From the NCBI GenBank assembly GCA_964580675.1, contig CAZOLI010000033.1:1-26790 (forward strand): DNA of 26,790 nt. The letters are read 5' to 3'. The notes below the pieces were generated by a model. The model was not told the DNA's origin. It saw only the letters and a program-made list of their open reading frames with translations, and did no database searches. Positions 7,092 to 14,927 of the stretch are shown piece after piece (within the stretch, counting starts at the first letter, position 1; every line of letters begins with the position of its first letter). This DNA is from CAZOLI01 sp964580675 (lineage in GTDB: Bacteria; Planctomycetota; MHYJ01; CAYXQY01). The position numbers were made by a program, and so were the translations under genes.

Positions 7092-7868
7092 TTATTCCGT
7101 AACGTCCTCGTTTTGTTCTTCGATTCGTTCCGCCATGCTCCGCAATTTCTCCGCCATGCGTTCCCCCCTGTTCTCCGCCATGGCTTCAATAAACTCCTCC
7201 AGAGCTCTTTCCCCTCCATTCTCCAGGAGACCCGCCAGAAACGCTTCCCGGTCGATGCCCCGCTGTCCCTGCACTTCCATATAGAAGGGTGCCTGCCTTG
7301 GCTGTTTCTCCGCCGCCTCCTCTTTTTCAAGAAAATAGTCCATTACGGATCGGAGGCTGTCCGGGTCGGTCCAGTTCGCGCGGTAGCTGATCCGTCCGTC
7401 CGGATTGATGATGTACGTCATGTTTGGCAACGTTCCGTAGGCCCTGTGGAGGGTCCCGTCCAGCTGGTCCACCAGAACCGGACGCTGGAGTTGATGTTTT
7501 TCCTGAAACGCCCTCGCGTGTGCCAGTTTCTGTTCCAGTGACGTGTGATGGGGAATCTTCTCTCCCGGATGTGCCTCCCGAACGTACAGGAAGACAAAGG
7601 AAAAATGCGCCGAGTACGACTCGGCCAGCTCGTCGAGGGCCGGCGCCGCCAGCCCGCAGTAAGGTCAGGTCACGGAGCCAAACTCAACCACAAGCGGTTT
7701 GTCCGACCACCAGTTCGAAAAGGCGACTTGTTCCTGATCCTGCAACCGCACTACTGGCCCGTCCGGTGCTTCATCCCCCACATGAAGAAGGTTTTTGAAG
7801 GACTCGAACGGTTCCGGCGAATAATGATCCGGAAAATGCGGATAATTATAGTGTTCCTTATCGGTCAT
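7092..7868 (-). CDS. deiodinase-like redoxin, probable selenoprotein (in-frame UGA = Sec68)
   Basis: One reading frame of 258 residues interrupted only by a UGA at 7665-7667. Before it: residues 1-67 ending PLVVEFGSVT; after it: PYCGLAAPALDELAESY. Around the UGA the protein reads FGSVT-U-PYC, the thioredoxin-fold active site of the iodothyronine deiodinase family, whose members have FGS-x-T-Sec-P. The downstream deiodinase hallmark YVREAHPGE (95-103) follows in the same frame, then a thioredoxin-like beta segment (MTYIINPDGRISYR) and a roughly 85-residue charged helical tail. C71 with Sec68 makes a U-x-x-C redox pair; animal deiodinases instead have U-x-x-F. No signal peptide, so cytoplasmic. 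It starts 16 bp after the DUF6263-like gene, likely one transcript. Reaction unknown; a thiol/peroxide reductase role is plausible, and iodothyronine is unlikely as substrate. Sec insertion needs selA, selB, selC and selD elsewhere in the genome. Confidence 0.85.
7637..7655 (-). promoter_or_regulatory. candidate bacterial SECIS hairpin after UGA
   Basis: Starting nine bases after the UGA, GGGCUGGC (7648-7655) pairs with GCCGGCCC (7637-7644) in eight consecutive pairs (one G-U), with loop G-G-C (7645-7647). The loop begins 17 bases after the UGA and has G in its first two positions. A short stem-loop at this distance with a G at the start of the apical loop is the known pattern of bacterial SECIS elements read by SelB. 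The stem lies within coding sequence and is GC-rich, so chance pairing cannot be fully excluded. Confidence 0.65.
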
Positions 7869-7884
7869 TGCTTTGGTGAAGACA

Positions 7885-8853
7885 TTATTTGGCGTCCCAG
7901 TTTCGGGTAAATGTTTCGGTCAGTGATCCGGTGGCCTTTCCATCGGAGTGATTGATGTGGAGTTTCGTTTTGTTGCGAAACGGGATTTGACCGTCCGGAT
8001 GCAGCAGCACCCGACCCTGGTTTTTGGCGTCTTCGTCCGTCGCGGGTCGACCGCCAACGGTCGCCCACCCCCTGCTCTCTATGACGTGAACTTCGCGTTC
8101 CTTGATAGTCCGGGTTCCTCCGTACCGGTAATCCCGCCGGGTCTGAACGGCGATCCCGGCCGGGAACCGAAGAACGGTTCTTCGTTCCTTCCATTCCCGC
8201 CCCTTCTTCACGTTCTCCGGCAGCGTGGGCCACCCTTTCTTCACCAGCGTCCGAAAATATTCCTTCGACATCATGGATTTTAACAGCGTTTTCAGCATCT
8301 GATCATTAAGTGGATCCGAAACGGGAAGTTCGTCCACGGCATCCCGGGATTTTTCAAGGTGTTTCTTGAGATTGGTAATGTTCTTCACCTCTCCTCCCGG
8401 CGTGATCGTTACGTAAAACGGACTGTCCACAACGGGCCGAAACACCGTTCTGTATTTTCCGGTATCCTTACTGGAACTGTACCGGATGGTGCCAATATTG
8501 GACTGAAAATCGATGGAGAACTGATATATTTTTACCTTCAATTTCGTGTTTCCCTCCGATCCGTTCCCGGTAACGCCGGTCCTGGTTTTTATCGAATTGT
8601 TCAAATCTACATTAATCCGGACTTCACGGTCATCGTTCTCCATCGGCACGGGAACCTTTCCCTCCAGTTTCAGGTTACGTTTTATGGTTTCCTGAAAGGT
8701 TTGCCCCTCCGACAGTCTGTACCGCAGTTCGGTTCCGGTTTCCTCCTGCCCGATGACCGGCAAACGACGCCCGGCCACGAGAAACAACAACGTCATCAAT
8801 GAAACCATTACGTATTGATGAACAGACAGTACACATCGATCGGAAATTGTCAT
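7885..8853 (-). CDS. exported DUF6263-like protein of unknown function
   Basis: Protein of 322 residues. Residues about 12-35 (YVMVSLMTLLFLVAG ... VIGQEE) form a Sec-type signal peptide. The mature part is rich in beta strands, with the pattern ELRYRLSEGQTFQETIKRNLKLEG at its start and RTVFRPVVDSPFYVTITPGGEVKNI in the middle, resembling the DUF6263 family of secreted proteins. No catalytic motif and no cysteine in the mature part are seen. GGAG lies seven bases before the ATG at 8853. It leads a likely two-gene transcript with the deiodinase-like selenoprotein, 16 bp downstream. Exact family assignment is from pattern memory. Confidence 0.65.
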   Translation of the reverse strand: MTISDRCVLSVHQYVMVSLMTLLFLVAGRRLPVIGQEETGTELRYRLSEGQTFQETIKRNLKLEGKVPVPMENDDREVRINVDLNNSIKTRTGVTGNGSEGNTKLKVKIYQFSIDFQSNIGTIRYSSSKDTGKYRTVFRPVVDSPFYVTITPGGEVKNITNLKKHLEKSRDAVDELPVSDPLNDQMLKTLLKSMMSKEYFRTLVKKGWPTLPENVKKGREWKERRTVLRFPAGIAVQTRRDYRYGGTRTIKEREVHVIESRGWATVGGRPATDEDAKNQGRVLLHPDGQIPFRNKTKLHINHSDGKATGSLTETFTRNWDAK

Positions 8854-8884
8854 GGGTATTCTCCGTTCACAAGTTTATCCGGTC

Positions 8885-8912
8885 ATCGTATGATTAGATT
8901 CCTGACAGGCAA
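8885..8912 (-). promoter_or_regulatory. possible sigma70 promoter upstream of DUF6263-like gene
   Basis: Minus strand: TTGCCT (8907-8912), 16-base spacer, TACGAT (8885-8890), each matching four of six consensus bases. It lies 32 bp before the ATG at 8853. Weak evidence, supported mainly by position. Confidence 0.3.
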
Positions 8913-9025
8913 ACCGGATACAACATACCACCTGAAACCAAATCGTACTGAGATTCAATGATCAACACGCGCCGAGAAGCACGTCTCCACCATTCCGACG
9001 CGTTCGGAAGAAGGACCCCGGTATA

Positions 9026-11133
9026 TTATGATTGAGCAAGGAGTCCAAAAAACACCCCGACAAAAAGAGCAAATCCCGACCATACGATAATATGCCCCAT
9101 CGCATTCGGTCCATGGACGACCTCCTCCGTCCCCGACAGAAGATACCAGAACAGAACCACGACCACCACGGTGTACATTAAACAGACAACCAAAAAACCG
9201 GCCACACGCAACGAACGATAGGCCCAGAACCGAACGGCCGAGTCCCCCGGTGATGGTTTTACTTTTGTTCGCAGGTCGTTGAAGAGGTATCCGTACGTGG
9301 CCAGAACGCCAATAACAAATGTAATGGTTATGCCTCCCCAGTCCCCCGACCGCGCCATTTCCGTCCAGGCATTCCCGAAATCCAGCATAAAAAATGCGCC
9401 CACCAGCAACGCAATCCAGACCGGGGAAAAGTACGAAAGAAATGTGACGAGATGCTCGGGTTTTGATGGAGCGGAAGACCCTTCGATGTCCCTCCAGTCC
9501 CCTCGAACCTGGTGGGCCACGGCAATCATGTATCGATCAAAACACCAGTCCTTCGCCTTCTCAAGAAGTTCATGAGACTCGGGATGACGTCGCAGGAATC
9601 GGTACCGGTCCGCCGTAAGCATTCGCTGTACCCGTCGTTCCTCGCCGTGCTCCATTCCCTCTTCGGTCAGCGTTTTCCAGGTGGCTCGAAATTCATCGGA
9701 AAGGGCCTGTTTCTCCTGTTCCCCGGGCACTTCCTCCTGAACCACTTCAACGCCCCAATTCAGCAATACTTCTCGGTTTTTCCAGGAATCAGCATAACCG
9801 TGAAACGGGTCATCGGACCGGTTTTTCCCTTTCTCCATCGTGGTCTCTCCCGGTTCGGACGCAATGTCCTGCAACCGGTGCCACTGCATCCGAAAAAACG
9901 TTTCACGAACCGGTGAGGCCCATTCGTTTGCCGTTACCTCGACCAGTTTTCGCAATTTTTCCCGACTTAGGCCGTCCTCGGAAAGTTCTGTCCAGACCTG
10001 CTGTAACCGCTCAAAGGAACGTATCCACTCCCGAAGACGGGCCCGGAACGCCTCTGTTAACTCCTCCATGTAAACCTGTTCCGGGTAGGGAAGGGTGGGA
10101 AAAACAAATTGCTCGAGCTGGGCCAGATCCCGTTTCAGGCCGGTCACAACTTCTTCCACATTTTCAACCTCATCCGGGGTGGTTGGCACAAGCTGTTCCT
10201 GATAGGTTTTGAAACGACTTAAAATTTCTTCCACCTTCTCGTGGAGTTCGTCGCTGGACACCGTTCCCCACGCCGGATATCCGGACCGGAGGAGTTGCTC
10301 ATTGCCCTCCTGAATCAAATCGAAATACTGGAGGAGCATTCCCGGCGGGGTCTCCCGACCGAGTGTGGCTCCTGCGATAAAGGTGGTAAAATGATCCAGG
10401 AACCGCCCGGGATGTTCCAGCTCATTATGCAATTCCTGAATGCGATGCTGCACGTTTCCGGCTTTTTTCAGAATTCGGGAATTCTGATTCTCCAGCCACG
10501 CCCGGTGTGAAGAATCCGGACGATGAAACTCTTCCTGATTCCCGTTTCGTTTCTCATCCCTTCGCTTCTGAGAATGCACCGTACGAATACCGGACGCCAC
10601 CTGATCGAGAAGCGCTTCCATCGGATACGTCTCTCCGTTCGACCGGCGGTAAACCCGGCCCACGGACAGGTCCTTCAACTTCTCGAAGAACCGTGGAGAC
10701 GGATTACGGATCATGGAACGATACAAAAACAACGCCGGGTCATAATCCGGCTCCCGCATGAGATTCAGTTTGATCTGGTGTTCGAACGCATCCGCGAGGG
10801 AGGACAGGATGGGCCCCTCTTCCCGGGTCGGTATCATTGCCAGAAGAACCTCCTCATCTTCGACCTGGTGAAGGGTCCGTTCATCCAGAAAATGTCTGGA
10901 GTCCCCCCCTTCCCGCTGCAGGAGTAGCAACAGGACAAGAATGGCGGCCCCCGAAAGGGAAGAATCCTCCTCACGGCGTTGAAGTACCCTGGCCGAAAGA
11001 CCGTGTTCCGAAAAAAGAGCTTCCAGTTCACGTGTCGGATACGGAAATTCACGGGAAAACGAAAAGAGGAAAAACGCGTGAAGAGCTCGCCGGGAAACAC
11101 TTCTTCGCCGCCATGCATTCTGGTCGGCCAGGG
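9026..11133 (-). CDS. large hypothetical membrane protein, C-terminal part (5' end in assembly gap)
   Basis: The frame ending at 9026 stays open upstream to the edge of the N gap (codons from 11131 read LADQNAWRRRSV), so the gene does not start at 10930 but enters the gap: 701 residues remain. The first about 530 residues are helical and charged, with a short hydrophobic stretch (GAAILVLLLLL) about 65 residues in. Four transmembrane segments lie at the C-terminus: IALLVGAFFMLDFG, ITITFVIGVLATYGYLF, VAGFLVVCLMYTVVVVVLFWYLL and IIVWSGFALFVGVFFGLL. I do not recognise a family. It is probably the C-terminal part of the same protein as the ORF on the other side of the gap (11234-12185). The four-helix C-terminus with a long soluble N-part suggests a membrane-tethered scaffold, but that is speculation. 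Confidence 0.6.
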
Positions 11134-11233
11134 NNNNNNNNNNNNNNNNNNNNNNNNNNNNNNNNNNNNNNNNNNNNNNNNNNNNNNNNNNNNNNNNNNN
11201 NNNNNNNNNNNNNNNNNNNNNNNNNNNNNNNNN
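11134..11233. other. assembly gap of 100 N
   Basis: Exactly 100 undetermined bases, a conventional placeholder for a gap of unknown length. Open minus-strand frames reach it from both sides. They join in one frame only if the true gap length is a multiple of three, and 100 is not. Confidence 0.98.
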
Positions 11234-12185
11234 TTAAACCGTTCCGAACAGACCGGGCAAAGAGCTGTCCCCAGGATCGCACAACACTTCGATTCATGCG
11301 GACCCCATCCCGTTTCGCCACCCCCCGAAGAATGTACTCCACCCGATCCCGTATTTGCTCCCGGCACTTCTCCGACCGGTAGAGGGTGTCGTAACACGTG
11401 ATGAAAACCGATAGATCCTGAGTCGTTTCGGGAAGCAGAACCGTCTCTTCAGCCCCGGTATCCTCCGCCCCTTCTCCCGCCGCCACCACGGGGGTCCGTT
11501 TCGCGTCTTCCTGTAGTTCAAACAGGTCCTCGGCCGTCCCACGGGCCAGGGCCGAACAAACAACAAGCGCAACGCGACGTTTCGTTCTTGTGCCATTCAG
11601 AACAACCGGCTCGGCAGGCGAAATATCCCGGTCCCGTACGTACGACAGAAAACGATCCCGTAATTCGTCGTGATCGGCCAGGTGATGACCCATCGCAATG
11701 GCCGCTTCTCGATACAGGAACGGATTGGACGACTGAAAATAAAACAGAAGGAAGGACGTCAGGGAGGAATCCAGCTCCGGTACCCGGGAAAGAAGCTGCA
11801 GACGGCGGCGAATCTCTTCCCGATCCTCAAGTTCCGTCCACGCTCCCCACCGTTTCTGCACGTGTCTGCTTGACGCAAACGGCACAAGAAGATCATCAAG
11901 TTCAATGCGGGTATATCCCTGCTCCCCACACATGGCCTCCATCTTTTCCAGGTTGGGCCTCTCCGGACCGTCCGGAGAGAAACAGTAAGAAAGAAGACGG
12001 AACCAGAGCTGTTTTGCGTCCGTTTCAGAACTGTCCTTTCCCGGTGGACCTGTACCGGACCTCCCGTCGCCAATCTTCGACAGGAGTTTTCGACGTTCGG
12101 ATTCGTCGCTCTGATCCAGCCGCGAAATCCACTCCCGTGCCTCCGAAGGGCTGGTTGGCGGAGATGTGGGGCGTGTTTCGGACAT
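11234..12185 (-). CDS. large hypothetical protein, N-terminal part (3' end in assembly gap)
   Basis: Starts at 12185 and runs 317 residues into the gap. No signal peptide. The first about 70 residues are Ser/Pro/Glu-rich; the rest is predicted helical, and a segment such as SNPFLYREAAIAMGHHLADHDELRDRFLSYVRD looks like HEAT-type helical pairs. No enzymatic motif is seen. No ribosome site precedes the ATG. It most likely continues into the membrane protein at 9026-11133, giving a protein of more than 1,000 residues, but a gene boundary inside the gap cannot be excluded. Confidence 0.55.
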
Positions 12186-12441
12186 GACGTTTCATATTTC
12201 AGCGGATGTCCCGAACAGTTACAAGGTTTTTTCCCTCCGGCCTTTCCCGGTCAGACGAATCATGTTACCGGTTCAAAAATATTCTGCCATTGCCCTGAAC
12301 CACCCCAAAATATGGCCCCCTGCTCGCCATTACCCAAGAATGAAAAAAACGCGAGCCCGGGGAAAGCCGCAGTATGACCGTTCACACACAGGGAGTTTGC
12401 CGTAGCACACGAACCAGGGAATGTAGGTCTCCGGAAGGCCT

Positions 12442-12611
12442 CTACCAGATCACCTTCACATTGGACCGGTCAGGCCCGGAATTGCTGGATCCATGACCGT
12501 GATAATCGTCGCCATTTCGGTCGGGGTGATCTCCGTTTCCGTAAGCAAACAAAACACCGGATAAACGAAAAGAAAACGCAGCAGGGCCACAAAAACAATA
12601 AAACGTCTCAT
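12442..12611 (-). CDS. possible small exported protein with a broken reading frame
   Basis: An ATG at 12611 has an excellent ribosome site (GGAGG, five bases upstream) and encodes a signal-like start, MRRFIVFVALLRFLFVYPVF. This frame stops at 12456 after 51 residues with an unremarkable tail. Shifting frame by one base near 12550 instead yields a Gly/Asp/His-rich tail (GNGDHPDRNGDDYHGHGSSN ...) ending at 12442, preceded by a plausible cleavage site FAYG. The combination suggests a frameshifted gene or a base error, with an original product of about 55 residues. No family recognised. The rest of the stretch 12186-12441 shows nothing recognisable. Confidence 0.35.
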
Positions 12612-12680
12612 GGACTCCTCCCTACACTAACGACCCAAAAACGATGTCAGAGCAATCTCCCTCATCGACGACCGTCCCCT

Positions 12681-12708
12681 TTGAATCAGGAACATGCCAC
12701 CTTATAAT
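12681..12708 (+). promoter_or_regulatory. sigma70-type promoter of the tetR-efflux operon
   Basis: TTGAAT (12681-12686), 16-base spacer, TATAAT (12703-12708): four of six and six of six matches. Transcription would begin near 12715, downstream of the ATG at 12694, so that ATG cannot be the start of tetR from this promoter. Confidence 0.65.
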
Positions 12709-12728
12709 GTCCGACCACAACAAAAATT

Positions 12729-12742
12729 CAAATGGCCATTTG
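12729..12742. promoter_or_regulatory. perfect 14-bp palindrome, probable TetR operator
   Basis: CAAATGGCCATTTG reads the same on both strands. It lies about 15 bases downstream of the predicted transcription start and 42 bases before the GTG start of the TetR-family gene. Size, symmetry and place fit an operator through which the regulator represses its own operon. Binding is inferred. Confidence 0.65.
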
Positions 12743-12783
12743 TTTCTTTTATTTTAAATTGTTATTTAAGAAGGGGTCGCTTC

Positions 12784-13452
12784 GTGGGAGAAACTGATTC
12801 GGACCTGGATACGGTGGATCTTCTGCTGAACAGCGCACGGGATGTGTTTGCCGAAAAAGGTTACCACAAGACCACCATCAAAGAGATCTGTGATCATGCC
12901 GGGGTCAACATTGCTTCGGTAAACTATCACTTCGGCAGCAAGAAAGAATTGTATTCGGAAGCGTGGCGGCATGCGTTCGAGGAATCACTCGAAAAACATC
13001 CCCCTAACGGAGGGGTTCCCGAAGATGCTCCGGCCCGGGAGCGGCTCCGGGGACGTATCCGTTCCCTCATCCGCCGCATCGCCGATCGTGAGAGCCAGGA
13101 ATTCCTGTTTGCACACAAAGAAATGGCAAATCCCACGCCGCTGAGCAAAGAAGTGATGCGGGAATGCATTCAGCCCCTTGTGGATGGAACCATTCACCTG
13201 CTCCGCGAAATGATGGGCCCGAATGTGCCCGAGCGTCACATTGAATACTGTGAGCGGAGCATCGTCAGCCAGTGCCTTCACCTGATGCACCTGCAGAAGA
13301 AAAAAGACATCTTCCCGGATGAGGAGGAGGAATCTATTTTTCCCGACATTGAGGACGTGGACGAATACGCAGAACACGTCTATCAGTTTTCCCTTGCCGG
13401 GCTTCGCGCCATACAGAACCAGCACGACCCTGCCGATCAACCAAACTCATGA
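12784..13452 (+). CDS. TetR/AcrR-family repressor of the efflux operon
   Basis: Regulator of 222 residues. The N-terminal helix-turn-helix is typical: LLNSARDVFAEKGYHKTTIKEICDHAGVNIASVNYHFGSKKELY. The C-terminal half resembles the CerR-type ligand domain (segments SLIRRIADRESQEFLFAHKEMANPTP and LMHLQKKKDIF). The GTG start at 12784 is chosen because AAGGGG lies seven bases upstream and because the likely promoter lies beyond the in-frame ATG at 12694. Its stop overlaps the start of the outer-membrane factor gene by four bases (ATGA), so it is co-transcribed with the pump and very likely controls it, with a pump substrate or related compound as inducer. Confidence 0.92.
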   Translation: MGETDSDLDTVDLLLNSARDVFAEKGYHKTTIKEICDHAGVNIASVNYHFGSKKELYSEAWRHAFEESLEKHPPNGGVPEDAPARERLRGRIRSLIRRIADRESQEFLFAHKEMANPTPLSKEVMRECIQPLVDGTIHLLREMMGPNVPERHIEYCERSIVSQCLHLMHLQKKKDIFPDEEEESIFPDIEDVDEYAEHVYQFSLAGLRAIQNQHDPADQPNS

Positions 13453-14927
13453 GCGTTAATAATGAACAAACATGCCGGAATTACTCCTCCGGGGATGGCG
13501 AGACGTTTCGGAAAACCTTGATTATTCCGGGCCTCTTCCCCGGCATCGAACGTTTCCTTCCCGTTATCCTCCTGTTTGGGTTCCCCCTTTTGATCGGCTG
13601 TCACTCCACAGCCCCTGAAAACTCCCCACCGGTAGAAACCCCGGAGTCCTTTTCGGCCTCCGGGGCCAAATCCACCCCGGATCGATGGTGGAAGACGTTC
13701 GACAGCAGCAAACTGAACAGAGAAGTCCAGAAAGCCTTAACGGAGAATCTTGACCTAAAAACCACGTGGCAGCGTCTTCGGGAGGCCCGGGCCGTGGCAA
13801 AAAGGGAATCCGCTCCGCTGTTCCCGTCCCTTGATGCCTCAGCGGAAGGCGAAATAACCCGCTCGGACACCGGTGATACGGACCGGGTTCAGCTCGGGTT
13901 TACCGCCACTTACGAAGTGGACCTTTGGGGGCGTCTCCAGTCAAGGGCCGAGGCCGAGGAATTTCGCGCCCGCGCCTCAAAACTGGATTACCGAACGGCG
14001 GCCGTGTCGCTTTCCGCTGAAATCGTCCGCACCATCTTCGGCCTTATCGAAGCTCGAAATCGTCAGGAATTGCTCCAGGATCAGATAGAAACAAACGAGA
14101 AACTCGTTGAGCTGGTCAAGTCCCGGGTCCGAACCGGGCAGGTGCGCCGACCGGACCTTCTCCGTCAGCGACAGCTGCTGGAATCCACCCGGGAAGAAGC
14201 TCATGCCGTCGAAGAACGAATAGAAGTCCTGCGGCATCAGCTCGCCACGCTGAAGGGAAACCCGCCACAAACCAAACCCCGAACCGGCATTGACGAACTT
14301 CCGGAGTTGCCTCCGCTGCCGGACACGGGAATACCTGCGACACTTGTGAAAAACCGACCGGATGTTCGAGCGGCGTTTCACCGGGTAAAAGCGGCGGATC
14401 GGGACCTGGCCGCGGCCATCAGTAACCAGTACCCCCGCCTGAACCTGACCGCCTCAACGACCGGCACCGACGACGGCGTGGACGAACTGTTCCGGGACTG
14501 GGTGCATTCATTTGCGGCCAGCCTAACCGCCCCGCTGATCGACGGAGGACGCCGCCGGGCCGAAGTGGATGCGGCCAAGGCGCGAAAGCAACAGCGCATC
14601 TACGAATACGGCCAGACCATTCTCACCGCGTTTCGTGAGGTGGAGGACGCCCTTACTCAGGAGCAGAAACAGAAACAGCAAATCGAGAACCTGCAAAACC
14701 AGGTTGAACTTGCGGAGGAAACGTACGAACGCCTGCAGGAACAGTACATCAACGGGAACGCGGACTTCATTGACGTGCTCACCGCGCTAACCGACCAGCA
14801 GAGTCTTCGTCGAAACCTGCTCCAACAGCGGCGAATTTTGCTGGAACGCCGCATCGACCTGTACCGTGCTCTCTCGGGGGGATTTCAAACAAACCGTGAA
14901 TCTGATTCCAGTAACAACAAAAAATGA
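13449..14927 (+). CDS. outer-membrane efflux channel, TolC/NodT (OprM-like) lipoprotein
   Basis: Protein of 492 residues forming the outer-membrane exit duct of the RND pump. A long N-terminal stretch ends in a lipobox, FPLLIGC51, so Cys51 is probably lipidated. Two outer-membrane-efflux repeats follow, each with long coiled helices: WRQLRE-type helices near 90-120, EVDLWGRLQSRAEAEEFRA near 160, and the second-repeat counterpart SFAASLTAPLIDGGRRRAEVDAAKARKQQ near 360. The segment EQYINGNADFIDVLTALTDQQSLRRNLLQ close to the end is typical of the family. It overlaps the stop of tetR and the start of the fusion-protein gene by four bases each, implying translational coupling. Confidence 0.92.
   Translation: MSVNNEQTCRNYSSGDGETFRKTLIIPGLFPGIERFLPVILLFGFPLLIGCHSTAPENSPPVETPESFSASGAKSTPDRWWKTFDSSKLNREVQKALTENLDLKTTWQRLREARAVAKRESAPLFPSLDASAEGEITRSDTGDTDRVQLGFTATYEVDLWGRLQSRAEAEEFRARASKLDYRTAAVSLSAEIVRTIFGLIEARNRQELLQDQIETNEKLVELVKSRVRTGQVRRPDLLRQRQLLESTREEAHAVEERIEVLRHQLATLKGNPPQTKPRTGIDELPELPPLPDTGIPATLVKNRPDVRAAFHRVKAADRDLAAAISNQYPRLNLTASTTGTDDGVDELFRDWVHSFAASLTAPLIDGGRRRAEVDAAKARKQQRIYEYGQTILTAFREVEDALTQEQKQKQQIENLQNQVELAEETYERLQEQYINGNADFIDVLTALTDQQSLRRNLLQQRRILLERRIDLYRALSGGFQTNRESDSSNNKK

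Noticed and set aside
7472..7868. Interpretation of the deiodinase-like locus as a pseudogene or as two separate small genes
   Set aside because: Both pieces are in one frame, the only interruption is UGA at the catalytic position, coding quality stays high on both sides, and a suitable hairpin follows. A separate second gene would begin in mid-domain with no ribosome site.
12694..12783. 30 extra N-terminal residues for the TetR-family protein
   Set aside because: The segment contains the palindrome, begins upstream of the predicted transcript start, and does not resemble a TetR N-terminus, whereas the GTG at 12784 has a good ribosome site.
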